64,000 nt of DNA. Origin: Datisca glomerata. Taxonomy: Eukaryota; Streptophyta; Magnoliopsida; Cucurbitales; Datiscaceae. Numbering within the stretch: the first letter of the stretch is position 1; each line of letters begins with the position of its first letter. The stretch is taken from assembly GCA_003255025.1 (NCBI GenBank), contig QANY01012000.1, positions 744,001 to 808,000 on the forward strand. The letters run 5' to 3'. Of this stretch, positions 32,400 through 43,988 are shown in pieces. The notes beneath the pieces were generated by a model, which did no database searches, was not told the DNA's origin, and worked only from the letters and a program-made list of their open reading frames with translations. The position numbers were made by a program, and so were the translations under genes.

Positions 32400-33105
32400 G
32401 TTAACTTCTCAAGACAATCCTTTCTCCAACCCTACTCTTTATAGAAGTCTCATTGGAGGGTTATAATACTTCATTCTACGCTGACCAGACATAGCCTTTG
32501 CAGTTAGTAAACTAAGTCAGTTCTTATCTTCTCCAACTTTAAACCATTAGAAAGCTCTAAAAAGGGTGTTGAGATACATCAAGGGAACAACTCACTTTGA
32601 TCTTTTCCTTTCCCTTGCCAACTCCCTTACTCTTCAAGGTTTTTTTTATGTAGATTGGGCAAGCTCATTGGATGGCAGGAAGTCCACCTTAGGTTATTGA
32701 ATATTCCTACGACCTAATCTAATTTCTTGGAGCTAAAAGAAATAAAGTGTTGTGGCAAAGTCAAGTGATGAATAAGAATATATGGCCCTAGCCTATGCTG
32801 CCACAGAAATTCTATGGATTCAGTCTCTTCACAAAGAGATTCAAGTTCATCTTTCAAGCATCTCAATCATTTGGTGTGACAACGATCAAAATGCTAATGC
32901 ACTAGCCTCTAATCGTGTTTTTCATTCCAAAATCAAACATATAAAGATTGGCATACATTTTATTCAGGAAAAGGTTTTGTTCTAATGTCTAGAAGTGGGG
33001 TACATTCCTTCTTCCTCTCAAATACCTGATGTGCTCACAAAACCATTGTCACATGCTCAATTTTCATCGACCTTCATTCCAAGCTCACTGTCATATCTTC
33101 TCCAT
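32400..33105 (+). pseudogene. Copia RNase H and pol C-terminus
   Basis: YRSLIGGL, PDIAFAVSKLSQFL, VLRYIKGT, YVDWASSLDGRKST, EYMALAYAATEILW, IIWCDND and HIKIGIHFIQEKV, then IPDVLTKPLS. The DADW motif has become YVDW. Several stops are present. Confidence 0.8.
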
Positions 33106-33112
33106 CTCGCTT

Positions 33113-33125
33113 GAGGGGGGGGGGG
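33113..33125 (+). other. Copia polypurine tract with 11 consecutive G
   Basis: GAGGGGGGGGGGG directly precedes the 3' LTR and would prime plus-strand DNA synthesis. The other copia elements in the window have GAGGGGGG-type tracts, so this one has probably expanded by slippage. Confidence 0.8.
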
Positions 33126-33613
33126 TGTATTAAACAAGATGGCCAACTCAACAAATCAAATACTGATGTGACTGCCACAATGGATATCGTGAAAGCGAAT
33201 TCACAGTACAACTTGGCAACCTTACTTCTTAAATGGTATCACACTATCTCAGCATTCTCTCAACTCAAAAAAAGACATTTGACACAATTCTATTGACTCT
33301 CTATCATTGGAGATCTTGTTATAACCACTGCACACCTTGCAGCCAATGACTGGTCATTGTTAATAATCAACCATTGGCTTACACATCGAATTGATTTTAG
33401 CCAATCACATGTTGCATGAGAGATTCTTCTCATGCATCATGTGATTAGCACCTCTCTTCCTTTCTTTTTGTTTTTAGTGAAATTGTGTATCAAGTCATTT
33501 TTTATCATTCTTATGGCCTTAATATATAAGAAGTGTTGCTTGGTTGTAATTAACACATTATTCATAATAGAAGAATATTCAACAACTTCATTCTTTTTAT
33601 TCTCTAAAATTCA
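33126..33613 (+). repeat. 3' LTR of the copia element
   Basis: It begins TGTATTAAAC and ends AAAATTCA before ACTTGG, about 488 bp. This is the uninterrupted form of the 5' LTR. Confidence 0.85.
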
Positions 33614-33619
33614 ACTTGG

Positions 33620-34968
33620 AGTAAAATAAATGAGATAGAAATATGCATGTTTCTACTACTTTGGAATAACTTTTGAAAAAGGTTGAAGTTCACCAAATTC
33701 TTATAGATTTCATTTTGAACATACAATGTGTAACTTCAAGTCTAGCATCTACACTAATGCATTTTTTTTCAGAAATATCTAGCAGAGTATTTTTTCTAAA
33801 TTTGTAATACATATGAGACATTATTAGTATTTAGTTGGTTGTCTTTACAAATTCAATGATATTTAACGTGGATTTAAATAATTTTATGAGTTATAATTTT
33901 TTACATTAATTCTATTAAATTTAATTTTCAGTTTCAAGTGATTAATTGCATAGTTTCAATTTTATTCTACTGTAATAATTTTTACACTCCTATGTAAAAA
34001 AAGTTTGTTCTTCTTTCGAAATGTAAGAGAAATAAGTGTTTTTACTATATATCATCATGCTTTCCAAAAACTCTCTCAAATTCTCTTTATATTGGATATA
34101 GTGTATGAATTCTTTGGTTCTTTTACGACAAGTGCACGCGTAGAAAAATAGAGCTTAGGATGTTGAATCTTGAAGGACGAACACGTATCAACCTTGATGC
34201 GTTGACTTCACATGAGGGCGTGAAATTAACTTCAAGGATAATGGCTCAACACTCCTCATTCTTAACTCATCCAATAATATTTTATCAGTTCCGGGTATTA
34301 TCTTTTCTTGATTCACAATAACTTCTATTATTCTAAACTTATGAAACTATCTGATAAAGAATAATTCTAGACCATCAACTTATTGACCAAGCTTTAGTTG
34401 TCTAAATGATATATCATTAATTGATAGGTGTATATTTTAACACTAATTAAAATAATTTACCAAATTAACCTACGAATTAATTATACATCATTTAATAACT
34501 TAAAATTTAGTCCATAACTTAGTCAATTTTGGATTAGTCTCTGATAAAACAGAAATTATGTTCTTAAAATAGAAAAAAGCAAGTCAAATAAGTCCTTAAA
34601 ATTTGAAAGGCCACTTAAAATTTATCTTAAACTTCAAAAACATTAACCAATATTTCATTTAGTTTCTTTGTAGCCAACATATGAGTCCATATAATTTTTT
34701 TTCCTCAAAATACCTTCATTTGGCTATTTTTTCATTGGAGCCAACTTATAAGTCCATAATGTTTTTTCTCAGATTACATCCACTTTGCCCTTTTAGTAGA
34801 AAAATTATAATGATATGTCCTTAATATTTGTAAATACTCCCAATTTTCTTGTTTATAAATTATAACTCGTTTAGATAAGTATTTGAGACTATGTAATTAA
34901 AACATTTATTTTTTTCTTAAAAAGTTTAAAGGTTGGTGTTAGAATTTCATAAATATGTATTGAATTAT
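33620..34968. other. AT-rich spacer, no gene seen
   Basis: No coding frame or structured repeat was found. Confidence 0.5.
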
Positions 34969-35675
34969 TGTAGGGGAGAAAAAATGTCCGGGCTAAAGCC
35001 CGCTCAATAATATTTCTGAACAAAGCCCAATACTCCCATTTCTTGGGTAGAGCCCATATTACGTCCAAACTGAGGACTTCTCCGTGATCGAAGTCACCAT
35101 GATGACCGAGGCACCCTCCACGATCAGATCGATGGACACGACCTCACCTATACTTACACTATTGAGTTCACATGAATGACGAGATAATCTCATACCTAAA
35201 ACTGTGCCTACTCGAGATAGCCGATATCATTTTCATGTCATGATAAAATATAATAATCAGTCATACAAGGAAAAGATATGCACACATCAAATCTATCAAG
35301 TAATCACAATGGTTGTTAAAGAGGATAAGACGATAACCAAAATATCATGATCAGAGAATATTCTCCATGGATATCTTCATTCCTTATTAGAATAAGGAAG
35401 AAGATACATTGAACCTGAACGTTTGACTGATACAGAAAATAATTATTAATATATGATGATCATCATTTAATGGTTAACAATTCTCCATATTGCTAATATT
35501 ATTTTAAACACTCTACTAACTTGATCGTCGGAGAGCATTAGGTGGGGCACCACCCTGATGCACTACCTACTGCTTTCACGATCGTTCTTGCTTTTTACAG
35601 ACTCCTGGATGAATTAACGAGCGACACGTGCCGGACCTCTCGACAATCGATGCTGGCATATTTTTCGCATCAACA
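34969..35675 (+). repeat. 5' LTR of the Tat-type gypsy element
   Basis: It starts TGTAGGGGAGAAAAAATGTC and ends TTTTTCGCATCAACA. Compared with the 3' LTR it has about 50 extra bases near 35370-35430. Confidence 0.9.
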
Positions 35676-35677
35676 GT

Positions 35678-35698
35678 TTGATGACGTCTCTAGGAACG
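35678..35698 (+). other. Decayed primer binding site, Tat type
   Basis: TTTGATGACGTCTCTAGGAAC follows the LTR. Tat-lineage elements usually have TTTGGCGCCGTCTGTGGGAA here, so changes are mainly G to A at former CG or GG sites, as expected after cytosine deamination. Confidence 0.6.
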
Positions 35699-35923
35699 TG
35701 GATCTCCCATTTTTCAAAATTGTTCAAAAATAAAATCTACCACTAAGATGGTTAGAAAAACGGTGAAACAATCCATGTTTCTGATAGAAAAGAACGAGGA
35801 AGATAAAAAAGAATGTTTATGATTGACGAAAAAATATGTGTCGGTGAGTTTTGTCGCTGTCATCATAAATCAATGCTATAAAAAAATCATGAAGCTTGCG
35901 AACCACGAGAACCCGTGAAACAT

Positions 35924-36022
35924 GGCCAACGATGGCAATAACTACCCACGGTGAAGCACGACCAACGCCGGCAATGATCACCCTCAGTGAAGCACGACCA
36001 ACGACGGTAACAACCACCCACG
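35924..36022 (+). repeat. 36-bp tandem repeat, three copies (array 1)
   Basis: Units starting at 35924, 35960 and 35996 share CCAACG..GGCAATGATCACCC-type sequence and GTGAAGCAC. Confidence 0.75.
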
Positions 36023-36117
36023 GATCGACACCACCATAGTTGTGAGACCCAAACTGTTTGGCACGAGATCTATGTGAAATGAAGAAACTTCAGACCCCAA
36101 AACACCCAAAAATGGAC

Positions 36118-36319
36118 TCATACAGATATCTCTGGCCATTTGGAGTGTTTTTCGGCCATGAAAGGTAGACGGAGACCGTCGCTTGCGCCGCACGCGCTCA
36201 CCGACAGTTGTTGTGGATTCATATAGAGATCTCTGGCCATTTGGAGTGTTTTTCGACCGTGAAAGGTCGGCGGAGACCGTCTCACGCGCCACACGCGCTC
36301 ACCGGCAATTGTTGTGGCA
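36118..36319 (+). repeat. 101-bp tandem repeat, two copies (array 2)
   Basis: 36118-36218 and 36219-36319 share CTCTGGCCATTTGGAGTGTT, CGGAGACCGTC and CACGCGCTCACCG with about 90% identity. Confidence 0.85.
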
Positions 36320-36373
36320 TTCTTCTTTTTCTCTACCCGATTCCTAGCTTACCGGGTTAACCTACCCCGGTAA

Positions 36374-37380
36374 GTGACCCGTTGCTGCAATGGCCCAATG
36401 GAGACCCCAAGAAAATTAGCCCAGTACAAGCAGCCCAGCTTGTGCGAAGCCCTATTTCAATGCCAGGCGCGATCCGCAGGTTCACCCCTGCCCAGAAACC
36501 CGCATAATGACCCGTGGCCTAGCAAGGCCCATTCCGCGAAGCCATGTAAGGCCTCTATGCTTCAGATGCCCCTTCACAAGCCCAACACTTTTGTCATTTT
36601 CAGGTGGCCCAATCAACTCCTTAAAGTCAGTATTACCAAATTCTTAATTGACTAAAAATGACAGAGCAAATACGTAATAAATACAAACTCAAGGGAGGAT
36701 TTATTTACGCACAATAATTATAATTATTTATTTTATTATTAAGTAATTTATTTACTTATTATTTATTTTAATTGCAAATTCTCTTTAATCAAATTACCTA
36801 TTAATGTCAGGAGAATAATGCAATTATTTATATCTTTATTATTTAATATTTCAGACATGAGTGAGTTTCAAGATCGAGACGCAGACCACACAGATCCGAT
36901 CAACATCATTCTAACCCTCAAAATTGTGAGTAACATCGATGATCTCCATTAAAATTTTGAGACAAATAATACAATAAATATTGTTTAGCATCTTAGACAA
37001 GAGAAAGTTTTAAGATTCTGACGCATACCACAAAGGTTGGATATGCATTATTTAGATTTTTACCATCCCAAAATCAAGAGTCATATCGATGATCTGCAAT
37101 AAAATTATTAGGTGCGTTATTTATTTTTTCTGCTCAAATTTACTATTCTTTCCAAGAATATTTTTTAAAGCACTTTAATTTAGTATGATATCAAGCATGA
37201 AGCCATTGTAAGCAATGAAATCGTAGGACATAATATAGAATTCCATAATCTCTTCATTATATCACCATAAAACCTCAGCACGAGTTCTATAAATCGCTTG
37301 GGCCTGTTTGATAAAAGCTAATAAACTAGAAATAAAAGTACGGTGCAAATCCCCTAGGAATATATAAATGCAGTTGAAAG
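36374..37380 (+). other. Gypsy interior without recognisable domain
   Basis: An open frame (36374-36655) has a protein-like length but no gag signature. The rest is AT-rich. The region 36850-37110 has two loosely related copies of AGACGCAGACCACA / TGACGCATACCACA with following GAT..ATCGATGATCT. Confidence 0.4.
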
Positions 37381-37383
37381 AGA

Positions 37384-37905
37384 AAAATGCTCCCACGGAA
37401 GAGCAAGTATGATTGCAAAGACCCTAGAGGTCACAAATTATGCAAATGCTCCCCCGAGAGAGCAAATATGGTGGTCAAGACTCGAGAGTCACGGATTACG
37501 CAGATGCTCCCACGATAGAGCAAACTCAATTATTAAAGACCTGAGAGGTCACGGATTACACAGATGTTCCCGCGAGAGAGCAATCTTAATTATCAAAAAT
37601 TCGAGAAGTCACAGATTACGCAAATGCTCCCACGAATGAGCAAGCGTAATTACCAAGACTTGAGAGGTCATGGATTACGCAGATGTTCCCCCGAGGGAGC
37701 AATCTTAATTATCAAGATCTGAGATGCTGCAAGTGCTCCTATGAGATAATATGCATAATTATCAAGATGCGAGAGGTGACAAATTACATAAATACTCATG
37801 TGAGACATCAAGCAAGACCGGAGATGCCATAGCTAACATAAACGCTTCCGCGAGAGAGCAAGTATAATTATCGAGACCTGAGAGGTCCACTACCGAGACT
37901 GCGTG
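37384..37905 (+). repeat. 59-bp tandem repeat, about nine copies (array 3)
   Basis: The unit has core AGATGCTCCCACGAGAGAGC, then TTAATTATCAAGACC and GAGAGGTCACGGATTACGC. Copies are regular from 37384 to about 37680 and degenerate toward 37905. Confidence 0.85.
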
Positions 37906-37964
37906 GCCAATAGGTGAAGGAAAAGATGAAGAATAGAAAGTGAAAGTCATGTATAGGCTTCAAG

Positions 37965-38220
37965 GACCTGAATAAAGCATGCCTGAAAGACAACTTCTTT
38001 CTTCCAAAAACTAATCAATTGATAAACGCTACAACGAGGCACGAGATGCTCTGTCTCATGGATCCCTTCTCTGGGTACAATCAGATATTCATGCATCCAT
38101 CAGACCCAAAGAATACGACCTTTGTGATTGAGAGGAAGACTTATTCCTACAAAGTCATGTCATTCAGACCGAAGAACGCATGAACCGCCTATCAGCGTTT
38201 AGTCAACAAAATGTTCCAAG
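37965..38220 (+). pseudogene. Gypsy reverse transcriptase fragment
   Basis: DLNKACLKDNFFLPKTNQLI, then MDPFSGYNQIFMHPSD and AYQRLVNKMF match the N-terminal half of Ty3-gypsy RT (DLNKACPKD, MDAFSGYNQI). The first catalytic Asp is present. One stop (about 38181) occurs. The YLDD motif and everything to RNase H are deleted. Confidence 0.85.
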
Positions 38221-38239
38221 TACATGCGGAAGACGGTGG

Positions 38240-38640
38240 AAGCGTTCAAAGAGTTCGACATAAGATACGAACCTCAGACCGCAATCAAGGCTCAAACACT
38301 CACTGACTTTGTTGTAAAGATGACCCCACCCTAAGAGAAAAAGAACTTAACTCGTACAAAATATGTCATGCAAGATGACACGATGGATAGAGGCATGGGG
38401 AAAGAACCTTCCGATATGGAAGGGGATCTCAACGTGGATGGCTCTACAAACGCATGCGGAAGCAACGCCGGACTTATACTCAAAACATCAGAGAAGACCA
38501 TAATTGGAAGGGTGATGCACTTCGCATTCAGGACATCAAACAATGAAAATGAATATGAAGCTTTGCTTGCATGTCAATGGAGATTCTCAAGCTAGACACA
38601 AGGATGGGGGAAAAGCATAGCAAAGTTCTAAAATTGAAGG
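38240..38640 (+). pseudogene. Gypsy RNase H fragment
   Basis: FDIRYEPQTAIKAQTLTDFV leads into LNVDGSTNACGSNAGLIL and ASN-like TSNNENEYEALLA, the RNase H core of Tat-lineage pol (first Asp and Glu present). A stop at 38332 and later frame loss inactivate it. Residues after LLA are replaced by tandem repeats. Confidence 0.8.
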
Positions 38641-38677
38641 AATGATCAAAGAGTGCTCCGTAAAGCAGCTATCCCGA

Positions 38678-39320
38678 GCACACGAGATGCTTGGATGAAA
38701 GACCTCGATAAAGGCCACGGCCGTTGATGCCTCTTACTCACGAAAGATGACTATGAGATAAGAGCCTGCATTGGGCAAAAGGACCACGAAAGAATCTTGT
38801 GGCACCCGAGCACATGAGATGCTTGGATGAAAGACCTCGATAAAGGTTAACGCCGCTGAGGCCTCCTTTTCACCAAAAATGATTAGGAGAAAGACCCTAC
38901 ATAGGAAAAAAGGATCACGAAAGTATCTCGTTGCACTCGAGCACACGAGATGATCGGACGAAAGACCTCAAATAAGGCGACGGCCTAACGAGACCTCCTG
39001 ATTACCAAGGATGATCCAGAGAAAGACCCACATAGGGCAAAAGTATCACGGAAGTATCATGTGGCACCCGAGGTCAAAGAACCCTCAGACGAAAGACCTC
39101 ACCCAAGGTGACGGCCTAACGAGGCATCCTTATCACATAAGACGATTGGAAAAAGACCCCACCTAGGGTAAAAGATCACATGAATATATCGTGGCACGAG
39201 ATGCTGGGATGAAGTACTTTGATAATGGTCACAGTCTCCAAGAGCTCATAACTTACCTAAGATGAATAGGATAAAAGACTTTACATAAACTGAAAGGGCC
39301 ATTATAGTATTTCATGGTAC
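38678..39320 (+). repeat. About 131-bp tandem repeat, five copies (array 4)
   Basis: Each unit has CACGAGATGCTTGGATGAAA, GACCTC..TAAGG, GGCCT, GAGAAAGACCC..CATAGG and TATC..GTGGCACCCGAG. Copies diverge progressively to the right. The first starts inside the RNase H reading frame. Confidence 0.8.
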
Positions 39321-39327
39321 CTGAAGT

Positions 39328-39710
39328 CACCAGATGACTATGACGGTCACATAGATGACTATGATAATCCGAGTCACACAGATGACTAAGGCACACAAAG
39401 TCACCCAGATGACTACATTGGATCCAAAGACACACAGATAATTATAGCACCTAACGTCACCCAGATGACTATGGGACTCAAAGTCACACAAATGACAATA
39501 GTGCCCCCAAGTCATATAAATGGCTAAGTACCCAAGTTACACAGATGACTAAGTACCCCTAGTCACATAAATGACTAAGTACCATAAGTCACCCAAATGA
39601 CTATATTGTTCTACATAGATGATTAAAGTACATGAAGTTACCTATATAACTATGGTACCCAGAATCACAATTATGAAAATGACCTCAAGTCACAATGATT
39701 ATTATGGTTT
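39328..39710 (+). repeat. About 28-bp tandem repeat of AGTCACACAGATGACT, about 13 copies (array 5)
   Basis: The unit core AGTCAC.CAGATGACTA is itself an inverted repeat (AGTCA / TGACT), followed by a variable spacer (AGTACCC, AGGCACACA). It lies just downstream of array 4 in the 3' untranslated part of the element. Confidence 0.85.
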
Positions 39711-41041
39711 CGAGATTAGTCAAAAATCTCAGATATCATAAAGGATCTTGGTACTCTACTGAAGACGACTCCAAAGGATCTCACCATCAAGAATTAGTCA
39801 AACGCAACTTGAATAAATAAGGAAAAGAAGGCTCCAAAAACTACAACTAGAAAGTGTGAGCATTGATGACTTACGAGTTACACCTGCAAACATGTCAGCA
39901 CATAAAAATGCAACGACGAGCTCAACAGAACGAACATTATATTTTAAATCAAGGATGTCAACCACAAGATCGAATACAAACCCATTGCTCAATGGGGTAC
40001 ACTTGTTTGATACATTGGGGGCATATAAGCTAAAGACCTTCCATAAGCCTAAAATATTGCCAAACCCAAGACAGGATGATGGGGGCATCACCCTATAGAT
40101 ACTCAGAAGTCCTTCATTCTCCAAGAAAAGAACCGCTCCATCTTCATCAAGGTCAACTCAAAGACACTCGTTGTACCAAGCTATACCGGTAAATCATTAT
40201 CGATTTCAGACAATTAAATCAATATATGACATAGATAGACCAAAAAACTCAAACATTGAGTTACAAGAAATAATCAACAACCAAAGTCTTAAAACCTTTT
40301 GTTCACACCCACAGCTTAGTTTTATAAAAATATGACCTGGATGGTAAGAAGAACACTCGGGAAGCACTCCATCTGAGTGTAATAATTCTGTCATCCGTCA
40401 TGAGACATGAGATGCCAAAGTAATGAACCAAATATATGGTCAAGTATGGATCAACATGAGCATGCAACGCTGGATTTCAAAAAAATATCCTACCATCGAA
40501 AAGATTTTATAACGTCACAATGTTAAGTCAACCTCATAGTGAAGCAATCCCAATAGAATGACGTCTTACTACCTTTCCATATAAAAGGAATTCAATCTTA
40601 ACACCAGTCTTCACCATACTTTTAGACGAAGGTGTAAAAGTTTTGTTGTTATAACCACCGATCCAACTCAAGCCGCCTGACTACCAGATGAAAATCATAA
40701 GGACTCAATCCTGATAATTACTCGAAGCAACTCGCACAAACCTGAACCATAGAGCTTCGGGTCCTAACACGATCATGCACATCATTACATGAAGAAGTCC
40801 AACATTAATCAAGATGACAAAATTTTAGCAGAAGTCAATTGACAAATAGGAAGAAAGCTCGTCTCAGGCACAAGATGCTTTGAGACGTCATCACGAACCA
40901 TCAAAAAATACTTAGATGTTTGGACACAAACTTTACTGTTTGACGATCTCAATGCCAACATATGCTTAACACTCGATTAAGTGTAAAGATAAAGTCTTGG
41001 GTAAAAGCTCATGGCTCCAGACTCAAGAAGTAGGGGCAAAC
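39711..41041 (+). other. Gypsy 3' untranslated interior
   Basis: No domain is recognised. It ends at a short purine-rich tract (AAGAAGTAGGGGCAAAC) before the 3' LTR. Confidence 0.5.
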
Positions 41042-41716
41042 TGTAGGTGAGAAAAAATGTCTGGGCTAAAGCCCACTCGATAATATTTCTGAACAAAGTT
41101 CAATACTCCCATTTCTTGGGCATGGCCCATATTAAGTCCAAAATGATGACTCCTCTGTGACTGAAGTCATCACGATGACCGAGCCACCTTCCACGACCAG
41201 ATCGATGGACACAACCCCACTTATACTTACAATACCAAGGTCACACGAATGATGATGTAATCTCATACCTAGGACGTGGCTACTCAATATAGTCGATATC
41301 ATTTTCATGTCACGATAAGATATAATTATCAGTCATACAAGGAAAGGATAGGCACACATCAAATCTATTAGGCAATCTCAATGGTTGTTAAAGAGGATAA
41401 GATGATAACCAAAATATCCTTTTTAGAGAATATTCTCCATGAATATTCTCTGATCCTGTATGTTTGACTGATACAGAAAATCATTATAAATATATGATGA
41501 TCCTCATTTAATGGTAAGCAATTCTCCATATTGCTAATATTATTCTAAACACTCTACTGACTTGATCGTCGGAGTGTATTAGGTGGGGCACCACCCCGAT
41601 GCCATGTCTAATGCTTTCACAATCATTCTTGATTTTTACAGACCCCAAGATGAACCACCGAATCACACGTGACGGACCCATCGATAATCGATGATGGCAT
41701 ATTTTTCGCATAAAAA
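41042..41716 (+). repeat. 3' LTR of the Tat-type gypsy element
   Basis: It starts TGTAGGTGAGAAAAAATGTC and ends TTTTTCGCATAAAAA, about 675 bp, matching the 5' LTR throughout. Confidence 0.9.
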
Positions 41717-42516
41717 ATTACTATTCCTTCTTGTCAATTATTCTTTAAAGAATTGTATATATTATTTAACATGTGCTTCATAAAGGCGTTTTACTTTGGA
41801 TGGATATCTACTTTAGTGCCATTTGTTAGTTTACATGACTACTTTTCATGTCTCTTAACCGTTTGCTTCTGAACTTCCTTGGCATTGTGAGCAGTGGCGG
41901 GGCCACTTAGGGACCAAGGGGCACTGGATATTTGTCAATTTTTTTATATATGTGTTGCATATTTTGCGGTTGTTTTTATTCATTTTATTGTTTATATAAT
42001 CTAATTGTAGTATAAAATTTCTAAAAGTGTTCCTGCTTTTTCTCAAATTCTTTCTCTATAATATTATGGAACTATTATTTCTGTTTATATGTTTCATAGT
42101 ATATAATTTGTACTTAGATCATAAAAGTTATAAAAAAAACTTTAAAAATAGAATTATCAACTTCAAGATTCATGTTCTGATAATATCTTTTATTCTAATT
42201 AAGTTTTTTAAATACCGATAAAATTGCATAGTCTTAAAGTTATTTTAATTAGACTATGTATATCTAACTAGACTAATTTATCTTATAATATAGTTTAGTT
42301 TCTCTAAAACAGGCAAAACTTTCTTACTTTTAAAGTTTTTTTGTTAAATATTATTATCATAATATAAAAAAGTCTCTTATTATTCTAAATATCAAGCTCG
42401 TGAATCTCAATTGTTGTTATTTGATACAGAGCGAATAATATAATACTAAAAGTTAGTTCATCCTACTTTAAAAAAATTAATTCGAATATTAGATGAAACA
42501 TTTATCTAATAATTTA
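41717..42516. other. AT-rich spacer, no gene seen
   Basis: Nothing supportable. Short Lys/Phe-rich frames only. Confidence 0.5.
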
Positions 42517-43022
42517 TGGCACGTTTACTTGTATATGAAATCAGATGAAATTTGAAATCAATTTTTTTAGGAATCAGATGTAGAATGGAATGACCAGGGA
42601 TCGAAATCTAGAATCAGATTAATGCGTTCATTAACTGTTATGAATCAGAATTAGGAATTCGATTATGAGGAATAAAAATAATTGTTTGTGTTTACTAATC
42701 AATGAATCAAAATAATACTTATGACATTACTAAAATGTTCTTCAAAGAAAATAAATAGAAGAAGTGAGGGTTGGTTAGATAAATATTTTGAAGACATGAT
42801 TGACTTTTCACAATTCATTCCAAATGAATAAAAAATATAAAATCTCATTACCACATTTTTATTAGGAATCCTATTCCATGCGGCCAAAGAAATCCATTCC
42901 GGTCAAAAACTGTGAGAGCTACTTAGAATCAGATTTTAAAGTTATAGTAAACAATTAGATTAATAATTTGAAATTGGATTCCGCGGAATCCGATTCCACA
43001 CAGAAATCAAGTCAACGCATGA
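42517..43022. mobile_element. Harbinger-like MITE
   Basis: The left end TGGCACGTTTACTTG and the reverse complement of the right end TCATGCGTTGACTTG form an imperfect terminal inverted repeat. TTA lies on both sides (42514-42516 and 43023-43025) as a 3-bp target duplication typical of PIF/Harbinger. The interior repeats AATCAGATT and GATTCC-type motifs in both orientations. It has no transposase. Confidence 0.55.
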
Positions 43023-43254
43023 TTAATATAAACATAAAATTTTGGCATATGGTTGTAGAATTCTCCATTTTTATCTTAAAAGGAAGCCGCTATTGAGGTC
43101 TAGATCAATATAAAGGCCAATGCAAATATTAATAAAAATTAAAAAAATGGGGTTAATAATAATAAAATAATTTGTGGAATAACTTGTATAGTTTGTGCCA
43201 TCCTAAATTAAACTCTTGGATCCCCTGTTGTGACTAATTTTCATTGTAGTTATT

Positions 43255-43637
43255 AAGCGCATGAGTAATTTGAGTTTGATTCCGAAAGTGCAATGAAAAT
43301 GATATTTTGAAATGTGATGCTGAAGTAAAAATAACACGTGAACCATTTTTAAAATTGATTGAATCTCAGTTTGGATGTGTGTGATCTTAAGAATCTTGTA
43401 AACCTCGGAGAAAAGAAATACTTTCTAACCTTCATTAAGTACTTCTCAAGATATACATATGCATATTTTTTTATCTATAAAGTGTTTGATAAATTCAAGA
43501 TCTACAAAGCTGGGTAAAAAATTAACTTAGTAAGAAAATGAAAATGTTAAAAGTGATCGTGGGATAGAATATTTTTCAAATGAGTTTAAAGATTATTGTG
43601 AAACTCATGGAATATGCATGAAACATCAGCTCGTTAT
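43255..43637 (+). pseudogene. Older copia pol, left part: GAG-pre-integrase and integrase
   Basis: KRMSNLSLIPK and, after stops, DLKNLVNLGEKKYFLTFIKY followed by FSRYTYAYF match copia pre-integrase and the integrase core entry. The frame continues to HGICMKHQ-like residues where the younger copia element interrupts it. The sequence resumes after 48691. Confidence 0.75.
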
Positions 43638-43971
43638 TGTTAAGGCAGTGAGCTAAAGTAGTGCCACGTGTTCTCTCTTAGCCTTGTCAGCTAATGACTC
43701 AGCTTCTCTTACCTCATTGCCAGATCATCTTTGGTTGTTAAGAAAAACATTATGCTCTCTCTCGTGCTCTTCAGTGTGCTCTAATGGTTACTTAACAAAT
43801 TCCTGCTCTTGCTAACAAACTAGATTCTTTTCTTTTTCTTTAAACTTTGCTATTAATATATAAATTATGTACTAGTCTATTACTGTTATGATGATTTCTC
43901 AAGTGATTGAATATAATACCTAAATCAGTGTTCAAGCTTTAGTGATCTTCTTCTTCTTCCTAAGTTCAACT
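43638..43971 (+). repeat. 5' LTR (younger copia)
   Basis: It begins TGTTAAGGCAGTGAG and ends GTTCAACT right against the PBS. The TA-rich segment AATATATAAATTATG may hold the TATA box. Confidence 0.9.
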
Positions 43972-43988
43972 TGGTATCAGAGCCATTA

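Larger units (their letters stand above)
27547..33619 (+). mobile_element. Ty1-copia retrotransposon, decayed, with nested solo LTR
   Basis: Two LTRs flank gag, protease, integrase, RT and RNase H in copia order. The PBS TTGGTATCAGAGTT follows the 5' LTR (28798-28811) and a G-rich polypurine tract precedes the 3' LTR. LTRs differ by roughly 10-15% by eye, so the insertion is old. No clear target duplication is seen. All coding regions carry stops. Confidence 0.9.
34969..41716 (+). mobile_element. Ty3-gypsy (Tat-type) retrotransposon with reduced pol and many tandem arrays
   Basis: LTRs lie at 34969-35675 and 41042-41716. Flanks ATTAT (34964-34968) and ATTAC (41717-41721) form a near-perfect 5-bp target duplication. 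The PBS just after CGCATCAACA is a decayed Tat-type site. Only RT and RNase H fragments of pol remain, with no recognisable gag, protease or integrase. Five tandem-repeat arrays fill much of the interior. Confidence 0.9.

Noticed and set aside
39328..39710. Regular short repeats with spacers, considered as a CRISPR array
   Set aside because: Repeats are degenerate, spacers are themselves similar, the context is a plant retrotransposon, and no cas genes exist.
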